The position numbers and the translations under genes were made by a program. A stretch of 64,000 nucleotides of DNA, from assembly GCF_000297395.2 (NCBI RefSeq), contig NZ_HF570108.1, positions 881,685 through 945,684 of the forward strand, given 5' to 3'. The notes beneath the pieces were generated by a model. The model was given only the letters and a program-made list of their open reading frames with translations, ran no database searches and had not been told where the DNA came from. Each line of letters opens with the position of its first letter. Position 1 is the first letter of the stretch. Below, in pieces: positions 8,957-21,145 of this stretch. This DNA comes from Micromonospora lupini str. Lupac 08. Its GTDB lineage: Bacteria; Actinomycetota; Actinomycetes; Mycobacteriales; Micromonosporaceae.

Positions 8957-9862
8957 TCAGCTCAGGAAGAGGGTGACCGGGAGAGCGACAAGGGTGGCGG
9001 CCACCGCGAGGGCCGCGGCGCCGAGAACCCGGGGCGGCCGGTCGGCCACGAGCAGGCGCTGGACGCGTACGTCCAGGTCGCGGTCGCCCAGGCCCAGCGC
9101 GCCGGCCGGAGTGACCCGGTGCCCGGCAGCGGCGAAGCGGCGTAGCGCGCCCGCCAGCGGTGCCTCGGCGTGCAGCTCGCGTGCCTTGTCGTCGGCGCGC
9201 ATCTCGACCAGCAGGGCGACCCGCTCGTGCGCGTCGCGGACCCAACCGAACCACGGCAGGGCCCGGCACAGCGCGGTGAACGGCAGCAGCACCAGATCGT
9301 GTCGTTCGTGGGCGTGCGCGCGCTCGTGGGAGAGCACGGCGGCCAACTCGGCGCGGTCCAGCAGGCTCAGCGTGCCCGCGCTGACCACCACCTGCGGCTT
9401 GACGCCCGGCAGGCAGTACGCGGCGGCGCTCGGATGGTCCAGGACGAGCGCCCCCGGCGCGGCCGGGTCGTCCCGGGCCACCAGGGTGAGCAGGTCCCGG
9501 TGCCGGCGCTGGGCGCGGATGGTCCCGTGGATGCTGCGGGCGGTAGTGGTGACGAGCACCGCCCCGATGCCGAAGCCCACCCCGACGCCGGCGAGGTGGA
9601 GGGCTGTCACTCCGATCGGCAGGCTGCCGTGGACGAGGTCGGTGGTCAGGGCGAGCAGTGCGCTGCCGGTCGGCAGGTCGTACGCGGCCAGCCCGAGGGC
9701 CATCGGCAGGCCCATCGCGGAGAGCCCCAACGCCAGCCCGACGGCCTGCCAGCAGACGATCGCCACCCGCGGGCTGCGCCACGTCCAGGTGGAGCGGGCC
9801 AGCACCTGCGCGGTCAGATAGCAGGCAAGCATGGTGGCGGCGAAGTGCACGGCGTAGGCCAT
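8957..9862 (-). CDS. M56 (BlaR1-type) membrane metallopeptidase
   Basis: 301 residues. Hydrophobic segments near 2-22, 35-62, 80-105 and 280-300 anchor it. The zinc motif is HERAH (H179-E180, H183), with a third ligand likely in VEMRADD about 35 residues later. This is the peptidase half of BlaR1/MecR1-type sensors; no penicillin-binding sensor domain is present. It follows blaI by ten bases in the same operon, so it probably cleaves or inactivates that repressor on a signal. There is no beta-lactamase nearby; the neighbour is cytochrome bd, so the regulated process may be respiration. Confidence 0.88.
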   Translation of the reverse strand: MAYAVHFAATMLACYLTAQVLARSTWTWRSPRVAIVCWQAVGLALGLSAMGLPMALGLAAYDLPTGSALLALTTDLVHGSLPIGVTALHLAGVGVGFGIGAVLVTTTARSIHGTIRAQRRHRDLLTLVARDDPAAPGALVLDHPSAAAYCLPGVKPQVVVSAGTLSLLDRAELAAVLSHERAHAHERHDLVLLPFTALCRALPWFGWVRDAHERVALLVEMRADDKARELHAEAPLAGALRRFAAAGHRVTPAGALGLGDRDLDVRVQRLLVADRPPRVLGAAALAVAATLVALPVTLFLS

Positions 9863-9872
9863 GGCGCGCGCC

Positions 9873-10337
9873 CTACCGCTCCGCTGCCTCGCCGGCCGGC
9901 CGCCGGCCCACCGGCCGATCCACCCGGTCGGTCAGGGCGTCGGCCCCGCCCGTGGCGGTGTCGGCGGAACTCAGCCCCGCCTCGCTGCCCAGGGCCGCCC
10001 GCAGCACCTCGGCCTCGGTGCCGGTCACCGAGCGGGCGAAGCGCACCAGCGCGGCGTCCCGACTGCCGCCCAGGTCGAGAGCGTCGAGCATGAGTTGCGC
10101 GATGTGCGCCTCGCGGCTGGCCGCCGGCCGGTAGCGCCAGGCGCGGCCCTCCCGCTCCCGCTGCACCATGCCCTTGCCGGCGAGCCGGTCCAAAACGGTC
10201 ATCACCGTCGTGTACGCCAGCTCGCGGCCGTCGAGCGCGTCGGCCACCTCGCGCACGGTCACACCGTCCGACGTGCCCGGGACCACGTCCCACAGCACGT
10301 CCATCACCGCACGCTCAAGATCGCCCAACCGAGTCAC
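9873..10337 (-). CDS. BlaI/MecI/CopY family repressor
   Basis: 154 residues from a GTG at 10337. The winged helix covers about 1-80: LGDLERAVMDVLWD, the helix pair TVREVADALDGRELAYTTVM and the wing MVQREREGRAWRYRP, ending in a dimerisation tail. It is the dimeric repressor usually removed by an M56 protease, encoded here ten bases downstream. A TAGGAT -10 box lies seven bases before the start, so the transcript is probably leaderless, and a CTACC-N3-GGTAG dyad overlaps that box, pointing to self-repression. Confidence 0.92.
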   Translation of the reverse strand: MTRLGDLERAVMDVLWDVVPGTSDGVTVREVADALDGRELAYTTVMTVLDRLAGKGMVQREREGRAWRYRPAASREAHIAQLMLDALDLGGSRDAALVRFARSVTGTEAEVLRAALGSEAGLSSADTATGGADALTDRVDRPVGRRPAGEAAER

Positions 10338-10344
10338 AAACCCA

Positions 10345-10363
10345 ATCCTACCCCCGGTAGTAG
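10345..10363 (-). promoter_or_regulatory. blaI promoter and operator
   Basis: On the minus strand TAGGAT (10345-10350) is placed for transcription to begin at the GTG. The dyad CTACC-CCC-GGTAG (10348-10360), extended to GTAGTAG at 10363, overlaps it. The same CTAC/GTAG elements appear in the cydA promoter. Confidence 0.55.
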
Positions 10364-10404
10364 ACCCCCACCCCGCCCTGCCCCACCCACCCCACCCTCA
10401 GGGC

Positions 10405-10465
10405 GGTGATCATGAGGTTGACGTGGCCGAGCGAGATCAAACACCCCGCCAACCCCATGATCACC
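10405..10465. terminator. GATCATG-type hairpin
   Basis: Arms GGTGATCATGAGGTTG (10405-10420) and its near-complement (10450-10465) pair over 16 bp with one mismatch, which becomes a G-U pair in the minus-strand RNA. It lies between the 3' end of the short aldehyde dehydrogenase gene and blaI, both on the minus strand. There is no U tract. A related hairpin is at 29366-29440. Confidence 0.6.
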
Positions 10466-10552
10466 AACCAGGGGCCGGCACGCCGCCGACCGGCAACCCG
10501 ACCCGAGGCAGAACCCCCAGGCTGACCCACCCGACGAACCCGGCCCACGTCA

Positions 10553-10628
10553 GGTTTTCCGGGGGGAGCCCGCCCACGCAGGGATCAAGCCTGACCGCCC
10601 GGAGTGGGCGGGCTCCCCCCGGAAAACC
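10553..10628. terminator. 25-bp perfect hairpin after the aldehyde dehydrogenase genes
   Basis: Arms 10553-10577 and 10604-10628 are perfect reverse complements over 25 bp, starting GGTTTTCCGGGGGGAGCC, with a 26-base loop. It lies 33 bases downstream of the short aldehyde dehydrogenase stop on the minus strand. No U tract follows, so it may stop transcription by structure alone or protect the 3' end. Confidence 0.7.
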
Positions 10629-10661
10629 CTCCCCAGGAAGGAGAACCAAAGGCCGAAACGA

Positions 10662-11486
10662 CTACACCCCCTTGGGGTGCCACACCGTCTTCGTCTCCAA
10701 CAGCGTCGTCATCCGGGTCACGCCGGGATCGACCGTCCAGTCGTGGTCGGCCGGGGCCGGTCGGAGGACCCGCTTGAGGTTCTCCGCGGCCTTGACCTCC
10801 AGCTCGCCGGCGAGCGTGGCGTCGGTCACCCCGGTCAGGTCGATGGCGTTGACGTCCATGTGCGCCGCCAGCGCCGGCGCGGTCTCGGTGATCGCGCCGG
10901 TGAGGATGTTGACCACCCCGCCGGGCAGGTCGGAGGTGGCCAGCACCTCGGCCAGCGTCACCGCCGCCAGCGGCTCGGACGGCGAGGCCGCCACCACCAC
11001 GGTGTTGCCGGTGACGATCGCCGGGGCGATCACGCTGACCAGGCCGAGCAGCGCCGGGCGTTCCGGGGCGACCACGGCGACCACGCCTGTCGGCTCGGGC
11101 GCGGAGATGTTGAAGTACGGTCCGGCGACCGGGTTGGCGCCGCCGTACACCTGGGCGAGCTTGTCGGCCCAGCCCGCGTACCAGACCCAGCGGTCGACCG
11201 CGGCGTCCACCTCGTCGCCGGGGATGCCCAGGGCGACGAACTGCTCGCGGCGGCCCTCAAGCATCTCGGCGGCGCGGTAGAGGATCTGACCTCTGTTGTA
11301 CGCGGTCGCGCCGGCCCAGCCCTTGACGGCGGCGCGGGCGGCGACCACCGCGTCCCGGGCGTCCTTGCGGGAGGCCAGTGACACATTCGAGGACTGCACG
11401 AGATACGACCGTCCCGACTCGCTGCGCGGGAACTTCCCGCCGATGAAGAGCTTGTACGTCTTGCGTACGGCGACCCGCTCAGACAT
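10662..11486 (-). CDS. Truncated aldehyde dehydrogenase-family protein without catalytic domain
   Basis: 274 residues, against about 480 for a complete family member. It keeps the NAD-binding domain (TGVVAVVAPERPALLGL, AIVTGNTVVVAASPSEP, LPGGVVNILTG) but ends before the catalytic Glu and Cys segments, with a new tail. The ATG at 11486 overlaps the end of the complete aldehyde dehydrogenase gene by eight bases, so the two are co-translated. The sequence stays well formed with an orderly stop, so this looks like an established partner or pseudo-enzyme rather than recent decay. A role as regulatory or structural subunit of the complete enzyme is inference. Confidence 0.85.
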   Translation of the reverse strand: MSERVAVRKTYKLFIGGKFPRSESGRSYLVQSSNVSLASRKDARDAVVAARAAVKGWAGATAYNRGQILYRAAEMLEGRREQFVALGIPGDEVDAAVDRWVWYAGWADKLAQVYGGANPVAGPYFNISAPEPTGVVAVVAPERPALLGLVSVIAPAIVTGNTVVVAASPSEPLAAVTLAEVLATSDLPGGVVNILTGAITETAPALAAHMDVNAIDLTGVTDATLAGELEVKAAENLKRVLRPAPADHDWTVDPGVTRMTTLLETKTVWHPKGV

Positions 11487-12909
11487 TGAGGTACCCCTCC
11501 AGCCCGTGCCGGCCGCCCTCGCGACCGTAGCCCGACTCCTTGTAGCCGCCGAACGGCGAGGTGGGGTCGAACTTGTTGAACGTGTTGGCCCAGACGACGC
11601 CGGCGCGCAGCCGGTCGGCCATCCAGAGAATCCGGGAGCCCTTGTCGGTCCAGATGCCTGCCGACAGCCCGTACGGCGTGTTGTTGGCCTTCTCGACGGC
11701 CTCGGCGGGCGTGCGGAAGGTGAGCACCGACAGCACCGGGCCGAAGATCTCCTCGCGGGCGATGCGGTGTGCCTGGGTGACGCCGGTGAAGATCGTCGGC
11801 GCGAACCAGAAGCCACGGTCGGGCAGCTCGCACGGCGGGGACCAGCGCTCGGCGCCCTCGGCGGAGCCGGCGTCGGACAGCTCGCGGATCCGCTCCAACT
11901 GGGCGGCGGAGTTGATCGCGCCGACGTCGGTGTTCTTGTCCAGCGGGTCGCCGACGCGCAGGTGGGCCATCCGCCGCTTCAGCGACTCCAGCACCCGGTC
12001 GGCGACGTTCTCCTGAACGAGCAGGCGGGAGCCGGCGCAGCAGACGTGCCCCTGGTTGAAGAAGATGCCGTTGACGATGCCCTCGACGGCCTGGTCGATG
12101 GGCGCGTCGTCGAAGACGATGTTGGCGGCCTTGCCGCCCAGCTCCAGGGTCAGCTTCTTGCGGGTGCCGGCGACGGACCGGGCGATGGCCCGACCGACCT
12201 CGGTGGAGCCGGTGAACGCGACCTTGTCCACGCCGGGGTGCTCGACAAGCGCGCGGCCGGTGTCGCCGGCGCCGGTGACGATGTTGACCACACCTGCCGG
12301 CAGGTCGGCCTGCTGGCAGATCTCGGCGAACAGCAGCGCGGTAAGCGGGGTGGTCTCGGCGGGCTTCAGCACCACGGTGTTGCCGGCGGCGAGCGCCGGG
12401 GCGATCTTCCACGCCAGCATGAGCAGCGGGAAGTTCCAGGGGATGACCTGCGCGGCCACGCCGATCGGCTGCGGGTTCGATCCGAAGCCGGCATGGCCCA
12501 GCTTGTCGGCCCAGCCCGCGTAGTAGAAGAAGTGCGCGGCGACGAGCGGCAGGTCGACGTCGCGGGACTCGCGGATCGGCTTGCCGTTGTCAAGCGACTC
12601 CAGGACGGCCAGCTCGCGGGAGCGTTCCTGGATGAGCCGCGCGATGCGGTACAGGTACTTCGCCCGGTCGCGGCCCGGCATCGGACCCCAGACCTTGTCG
12701 TACGCCTTCCGGGCGGCGCTCACCGCACGCTCCACGTCCTGGGCGCCGGCCTCGGCGATCTCGGCGAGCACCTCCTCGGAGGCGGGGTTGATCGACTTGA
12801 AGCTGCCGCCGTCGGTCGGGTCGACGAACTTACCGTCGATGAACAGCCCGTACGAGGGCTTGAGGTCCACCACCGAGCGGGACTCGGGGGCGGGTGCGTA
12901 TTCGAACAT
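11479..12909 (-). CDS. NAD(P)-dependent aldehyde dehydrogenase
   Basis: 476 residues, full length. NAD-binding segments VIPWNFPLLMLAWKIAPALAAGN and FTGSTEVGR are present; the general base is E256 (LELGGK) and the catalytic cysteine C290 (NQGHVCCAGSR). It oxidises an aldehyde to an acid; the substrate is not shown. It lies six bases after deoC, whose product splits deoxyribose 5-phosphate to glyceraldehyde 3-phosphate and acetaldehyde, so acetaldehyde oxidation is a reasonable guess. Its end overlaps the truncated paralogue. Confidence 0.93.
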   Translation of the reverse strand: MFEYAPAPESRSVVDLKPSYGLFIDGKFVDPTDGGSFKSINPASEEVLAEIAEAGAQDVERAVSAARKAYDKVWGPMPGRDRAKYLYRIARLIQERSRELAVLESLDNGKPIRESRDVDLPLVAAHFFYYAGWADKLGHAGFGSNPQPIGVAAQVIPWNFPLLMLAWKIAPALAAGNTVVLKPAETTPLTALLFAEICQQADLPAGVVNIVTGAGDTGRALVEHPGVDKVAFTGSTEVGRAIARSVAGTRKKLTLELGGKAANIVFDDAPIDQAVEGIVNGIFFNQGHVCCAGSRLLVQENVADRVLESLKRRMAHLRVGDPLDKNTDVGAINSAAQLERIRELSDAGSAEGAERWSPPCELPDRGFWFAPTIFTGVTQAHRIAREEIFGPVLSVLTFRTPAEAVEKANNTPYGLSAGIWTDKGSRILWMADRLRAGVVWANTFNKFDPTSPFGGYKESGYGREGGRHGLEGYLNV

Positions 12910-12915
12910 CGGCTA

Positions 12916-13875
12916 TCAGTCCAGGGTGAAGTAGTCGGGACCGGAGTAGACGCCGGTCGTCAGCTTGGTGCGCTGCATGAGCAGGTCGTTGAGCAGGCTG
13001 GACGCGCCGAAGCGGAACCAGTCCGGGTCGAGCCAGTCCGCGCCGACGGTCTCGTTGACCATCACCAGGTACTTGATGGCGTCCTTGGTGGTCTTGATGC
13101 CGCCGGCCGGCTTCACGCCGACCTGCCGTCCGGTGGCGGCGCGGAAGTCGCGGACCGCCTCCAGCATCACCAGCGTCACCGGCAGCGTCGCCGCGACCGG
13201 CACCTTGCCGGTGGAGGTCTTGATGAAGTCGCCGCCGGCCAGCATGGCCAGCCACGAGGCCCGGCGCACGTTGTCGTAGGTGGCCAGCTCGCCGGTCTCC
13301 AGGATGACCTTGAGGTGGGCGTCCCCGCAGGCTTCCTTGGTGGCCACGATCTCGTCGTAGACCTCGGAGTAGCGCCCGGCCAGGAACGCTCCCCGGTTGA
13401 TCACCATGTCGATCTCGTCGGCGCCGGCCGCGACGGCGGCCCGGGTGTCGGCGAGCTTGATCTCCAGCGGCGCCTGACCCGACGGGAACGCGGTCGCCAC
13501 GCTCGCCAGGTGCACGGCGGACCCGCGCAGCACCTCGGCCACGTACGGGACCATCGCGGGGTAGACGCAGACGGCTCCGACGTGCGGGCAGGACGGGTCG
13601 GCCGGGTCCGGGCGCAGCGCCTTCGCGGCCAGCGCGCGCACCTTGCCGGGGGTGTCCGCCCCCTCCAGGGTGGTCAGGTCGACCATCCGGATGGCCAGGT
13701 CGATGGCCTGCGCCTTGGCGGTGGTCTTGATGGAGCGGGTGCCGAGCTGTGCCGCCCGCTGCTCCGCGCCGACCTGGTCCACGCCGGGCAGGCCGTGCAG
13801 GAAGGTCCGCAGAGCGGTCTCGGATCGTCCCAGCTCGGAGAGGTCCGACCGGGCCGACGTCGTTGTCGCCGTCAT
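12916..13875 (-). CDS. deoC: Deoxyribose-phosphate aldolase
   Basis: 319 residues with the class I aldolase features of DeoC: VCVYPAMV, TAFPSGQ, EIDMVINRGAF, Schiff-base lysine K219 in GGDFIKTSTGK, and VGVKPAGGIKT. It cleaves 2-deoxyribose 5-phosphate in deoxynucleoside breakdown. The start is taken as the ATG at 13875; a GTG at 13893 in frame is also possible, and neither has a clear ribosome site. It heads an operon with the two aldehyde dehydrogenase genes and diverges from upp, also a nucleobase salvage gene. Confidence 0.94.
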   Translation of the reverse strand: MTATTTSARSDLSELGRSETALRTFLHGLPGVDQVGAEQRAAQLGTRSIKTTAKAQAIDLAIRMVDLTTLEGADTPGKVRALAAKALRPDPADPSCPHVGAVCVYPAMVPYVAEVLRGSAVHLASVATAFPSGQAPLEIKLADTRAAVAAGADEIDMVINRGAFLAGRYSEVYDEIVATKEACGDAHLKVILETGELATYDNVRRASWLAMLAGGDFIKTSTGKVPVAATLPVTLVMLEAVRDFRAATGRQVGVKPAGGIKTTKDAIKYLVMVNETVGADWLDPDWFRFGASSLLNDLLMQRTKLTTGVYSGPDYFTLD

Positions 13876-13998
13876 GGCGAGAAGTCTACGCACCGGACGG
13901 CCGAGTGATCTTGGTCACGGGAGCCTCGGCGTGAGCGACGTCGCGGGTCCGACCGCACCCGCACCGGCACGCCGAACGGACCGGTAGGTTGAGCGATC

Positions 13999-14631
13999 GT
14001 GGACGTACACGTCATTGACCACCCGCTGGCCCAGTCCCGGCTGACCGCCATGCGGGACGCGCGCACCGATTCCTCGACGTTTCGGGCGGCGCTGCACGAA
14101 CTGACCACCATGCTGGTGTACGAGGCGGCGCGCTCCTTCCCCGTCGAGAAGTACCCGGTGCAGACGCCGGTCACCGGCGCCGAGGGCACCCGGCTGGCGA
14201 ACCCGCCGCTGCTGGTGCCCGTGCTGCGGGCGGGTCTGGGCATGGCGGACGCCGCGCTCGGCCTGCTGCCCGAGTCCTCGATGGGCTTCGTCGGCCTGGC
14301 CCGCGACGAGCACACCTACGAGCCGCGGGCGTACATGGAGTCGCTGCCCCGCGAGCTGGCCGGCCTGCCGGTGCTGGTGCTCGACCCGATGCTGGCCACC
14401 GGCGGCTCGCTGGAACACTGCTGCCGCCTGCTGGCCGATCGGGGCTGCACCGACATCACCGTGCTCTGCGTGCTCGCCGCGCCTGTCGGCATCGAGCGAC
14501 TGGAGCGCTCGGGCCTGCCGCTGCGCCTGGTCACGGCCTCGATCGACGAGGGGCTCAACGACTCGATGTTCATCGTTCCCGGGCTCGGCGACGCCGGCGA
14601 CCGCCAGTTCGGTGGCATGCCCCGCTTCTGA
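13999..14631 (+). CDS. upp: Uracil phosphoribosyltransferase
   Basis: 210 residues. The PRPP-binding loop [13 protein letters not shown], the family segment [14 protein letters not shown] and the C-terminal uracil-binding region [12 protein letters not shown] identify Upp, which makes UMP from uracil and PRPP. The GTG start follows a TAGGTT -10 box (13985-13990) by eight bases, suggesting a leaderless message. It is divergent from deoC with about 120 bases between. Confidence 0.96.
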   Translation: MDVHVIDHPLAQSRLTAMRDARTDSSTFRAALHELTTMLVYEAARSFPVEKYPVQTPVTGAEGTRLANPPLLVPVLRAGLGMADAALGLLPESSMGFVGLARDEHTYEPRAYMESLPRELAGLPVLVLDPMLATGGSLEHCCRLLADRGCTDITVLCVLAAPVGIERLERSGLPLRLVTASIDEGLNDSMFIVPGLGDAGDRQFGGMPRF

Positions 14632-14703
14632 GGCGATACCCGGTCGGTGCCGGGTCCGGCGGGTCCGTGCGCGAGGTGCGCGGACCCGCTACCGTCTCCG
14701 GCC

Positions 14704-15381
14704 ATGACTGGTGTTGCGCTCGCCGAGGAACTGCTCCTCCTCGCCTACGACGACACGACCGGCAAGGCGACCATGCCGCGGATCAGCCTGGACCTGGGCA
14801 TGGCGGCCGCGGTGCTGGTCGAGCTGGCACTGGCCGGCCGGATCGCGTACGACAACGGGAACCTGGCCGTCGTCGACCCGACGCCCACCGGCGAGCCGGT
14901 CACCGACGAGGTGCTGGGCCGGATCGCCGCCGACACGCCGCACACGCCGGCCTCCTGGGTGCAGCGCCTGCGGCACGGCCTGCGCGACCGCATCCTCGGT
15001 GACCTGTGCAGCCAGGGTGTCGTGCAGGACGTCGACGAGACCGAGCTGGGCTTCATCCACGTGCACCGCTACCCGGTGATGGACGCCTCCGTCGAGGCGG
15101 ACACCCGGCAGCGGCTGACCCAGGCGCTGACCGGCGCGGCTGCCCCGGACGAGCGGACCGCCGCGCTGGCCACCCTGGTCGTGGTGCTGCGGATGGAGTC
15201 CGCGCTGGGCCTGAGCGGCGAGGAAGCCGCCGACGCCCGCCGCCGCCTCCAGGAGATCGCCACCGGCGCGGGGTTCTCCGGCGAGGTGAGCATCGACGAC
15301 TCGGTGGTCCGCCCGTCGGTGGGCCTGGTCGTGGCCGCCCTCGGCATAGCCGTCGACCAGGCCCTCGGTCCGCGCCGCTGA
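14704..15381 (+). CDS. GPP34 (GOLPH3-like) family protein
   Basis: 225 residues: LAEELLLLAYDDTTGK at the start, GMAAAVLVELALAGRI and a long helical remainder with LRHGLRDRILGDL are typical of the GPP34 family, named after Golgi phosphoprotein 3, which binds phosphoinositides in eukaryotes. The bacterial role is unknown. TACCGT (14690-14695) lies eight bases before the ATG, so the transcript may be leaderless. It is convergent with the phosphohexomutase gene, with palindromic element B between them. Confidence 0.9.
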   Translation: MTGVALAEELLLLAYDDTTGKATMPRISLDLGMAAAVLVELALAGRIAYDNGNLAVVDPTPTGEPVTDEVLGRIAADTPHTPASWVQRLRHGLRDRILGDLCSQGVVQDVDETELGFIHVHRYPVMDASVEADTRQRLTQALTGAAAPDERTAALATLVVVLRMESALGLSGEEAADARRRLQEIATGAGFSGEVSIDDSVVRPSVGLVVAALGIAVDQALGPRR

Positions 15382-15439
15382 TCCAGCGGCGGTCTCTCCC
15401 GGGCCCGAGCGGGCGTCGGCCCATCCCGTATCCGTGCGT

Positions 15440-15510
15440 CCTTTGCTCTGCTTCAACGGAGGCAACAGCCCGGGCCCGTTTTCGTAGCGTGGGTTGAAGC
15501 AGAGCAAAGG
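15440..15510. repeat. 71-bp palindromic element, copy B
   Basis: Arms CCTTTGCTCTGCTTCAAC (15440-15457) and its perfect complement (15493-15510) enclose 35 bases. Arms and total length match the copy at 8803-8873; by eye 19 of the 35 inner positions also agree. It sits between the convergent GPP34 and phosphohexomutase genes, where a two-way terminator would be expected. Confidence 0.85.
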
Positions 15511-15560
15511 ATGCCGAGGGGGTGGTCGGCCGGGTGGTCGGCCCCGGCGCTGCCCGCCGG

Positions 15561-17240
15561 TCAGACCCCCAGGGCTGCGGCGATCTCGCCGCGCAGGGTG
15601 GCCACCGCCTGCGCCGCCCGGCTGCGGGCGGTCGGGACGTCGCCGTCCACGACCGGCTCCACCACCTCGAGGTACGCCTTGAGCTTCGGCTCGGTCCCGG
15701 AGGGGCGGATCACCACCCGGGCCGTCGCGGTACGCAGGATCACCACGTCCGCCTCGGGCAGCAGGTCCCGGGCGCTGTCGACCGGCTGCCCGAGCAGCGT
15801 GGTCGGGGTGGCCGCCCGGATCCGGGCCATCGCGTCGGCGATCTCCCGCAGGTCGTCGACCCGGACGGAGAGCTGGTCGGTGTGGTGCACGCCGAACTCG
15901 GCGGCCAGCTCGTCCAGCCGGTCGGTCAACGTGCGACTCTGCGCCTTCAGGCCGGCGGCCAGCTCGGCCACTGTCAGCGCGGCGGTGATGCCGTCCTTGT
16001 CCCGGACGTGCTCCGGTGCGACGCAGTAGCCGAGCGCCTCCTCGTAGCCGAAGACCAGCGGCGCGCTTCCGCCGCCGGCCCGGACGATCCACTTGAACCC
16101 GGTGAGCGTCTCGTCGTAGGGCAGGCCCCGGGCCGCGCACATCGCCCGCAGCAGAGACGACGAGACGATTGTGGTGGCGTAGAGGCCGGTCACCCCGCGC
16201 CGCATCAGGTGGTCGGCGAGCAGCACGCCCACCTCGTCGCCGCGCAGCATCCGCCAGCCCCGCCCGTCGTCGCCCCCGCTGGTCCGGACGACCACGGCGC
16301 ACCGGTCCGCGTCCGGGTCGTTGGCGATGGCGAGGTCCGCGCCGGTGGCGTCGGCCAGCGCGATCAGCCGGTCCACCGCCCCCGGCTCCTCCGGGTTGGG
16401 GAACGAGACGGTGGGGAACGCCGGGTCCGGCTCGGCCTGCTCGGGCACCACGCCCGGGACCGGGAACCCGGCCCGGGCGAACGCCGCCGTGAGCACCGCC
16501 GCACCCACGCCGTGCAGCGGGGTGTACGCCACCGACAGGTCCCGCGGCCCGTCCGGCGCGATGACCGCGGTGGCCCGCTCGACGTACGACGCGACGAGGT
16601 CGTCGCCGAGCACCTCGCCGGGCCGGCCCAGCGGCACCTGGGTCAGCGGGCCGACCGCCCGGATCGCGGCCTCGATGCCGGCGTCGGCCGGCGGCACGAT
16701 CTGCGCCCCGGCGCCCAGCTCACCGCCCAGCTCCGCGCCGAGGTAGACCTTGTAGCCGTTGTCCTGTGGCGGGTTGTGGCTGGCCGTGACCATGACACCG
16801 GCCACCGCGCCGAGCTGACGCACCGCGTACGCCAGCACCGGGGTGGGCAGCGGGCGGGGCAGCAGCAGTGCCGGCCGGCCGGCTGCAGTGGCCACCTGTG
16901 CGGTGCGCTCGGCGAACTGCCGGGAGCCGTGCCGGGCGTCGTACCCGATCACCAGGGGGCCGGTGCCGCCCTGGGCGGCGAGCCAGCCGACGAGCCCGGC
17001 GGCGGCCTGGGTGACCACGGCGAGGTTCATGCCGTTCGGGCCGGCGCGCAGCGGGCCACGCAGGCCCGCGGTGCCGAAGGTCAGGGGGCCGGCGAACCGG
17101 TCGGCCAGCTCGGGCGCGCTCGCCGGCAGCCGGTCGAGCACCGCCGTCAGCTCGGCCCGGCTGGCGGGGTCGGGGTCGTCGGCCAGCCAACGTCGGGCTT
17201 GCTCGCGAATGTCGTCGATGTCAGTGGTGTCCGCCGCCAT
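15561..17240 (-). CDS. Phosphohexomutase (phosphoglucomutase/phosphomannomutase)
   Basis: 559 residues from ATG 17240 (MAADTTDIDDIREQ); an in-frame start 15 bases upstream is less likely. Four-domain alpha-D-phosphohexomutase: LTFGTAGLRGPL near residue 60, the phosphoserine loop TASHNPPQDNGYKVY, the metal loop DPDADRCAVV, the sugar loop GYEEALGY and the C-terminal phosphate loop RPSGTEPKLKAYLE. It interconverts hexose 1- and 6-phosphates. It resembles mycobacterial PmmB, also encoded near upp. Sugar preference cannot be read from sequence. Confidence 0.93.
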   Translation of the reverse strand: MAADTTDIDDIREQARRWLADDPDPASRAELTAVLDRLPASAPELADRFAGPLTFGTAGLRGPLRAGPNGMNLAVVTQAAAGLVGWLAAQGGTGPLVIGYDARHGSRQFAERTAQVATAAGRPALLLPRPLPTPVLAYAVRQLGAVAGVMVTASHNPPQDNGYKVYLGAELGGELGAGAQIVPPADAGIEAAIRAVGPLTQVPLGRPGEVLGDDLVASYVERATAVIAPDGPRDLSVAYTPLHGVGAAVLTAAFARAGFPVPGVVPEQAEPDPAFPTVSFPNPEEPGAVDRLIALADATGADLAIANDPDADRCAVVVRTSGGDDGRGWRMLRGDEVGVLLADHLMRRGVTGLYATTIVSSSLLRAMCAARGLPYDETLTGFKWIVRAGGGSAPLVFGYEEALGYCVAPEHVRDKDGITAALTVAELAAGLKAQSRTLTDRLDELAAEFGVHHTDQLSVRVDDLREIADAMARIRAATPTTLLGQPVDSARDLLPEADVVILRTATARVVIRPSGTEPKLKAYLEVVEPVVDGDVPTARSRAAQAVATLRGEIAAALGV

Positions 17241-17288
17241 GCCTCTTGATAGCACGGCGGCGGATCACCGCTGTCGGTTCCCTCCGGC

Positions 17289-19394
<2,106 letters not shown>

Positions 19395-19561
19395 AACCCC
19401 CCTATCTTGCTGGTTCCGACGCCGGATGCGAAAGCCGACGCGGCGGACGTTTACCGAAGTCCACAGATCGTGCCCAACCGTTCACCTCCCGTCGAGGTGT
19501 CGGGACGCACTGTGCGGTATCCCTCACGCGACCAGGTGCCCGCGCGTCCTACCATCCGGGG

Positions 19562-21145
<1,584 letters not shown>

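Noticed and set aside
8957..10337. Beta-lactam resistance locus
   Set aside because: BlaI and M56 proteins suggest it, but there is no beta-lactamase or penicillin-sensing domain; the operator-like dyads point to cytochrome bd.
10348..10548. A 66-codon minus-strand frame between blaI and the hairpins
   Set aside because: It contains both arms of an inverted repeat and overlaps the blaI promoter; not credible as a gene.
11296..13908. An 870-codon plus-strand frame opposite the aldehyde dehydrogenase and deoC genes
   Set aside because: Same antisense shadow pattern; no ribosome site and no recognisable domain.
8803..15510. CRISPR-like repeats
   Set aside because: The repeated arms are inverted and 6.6 kb apart, with no regular spacer array or cas genes.
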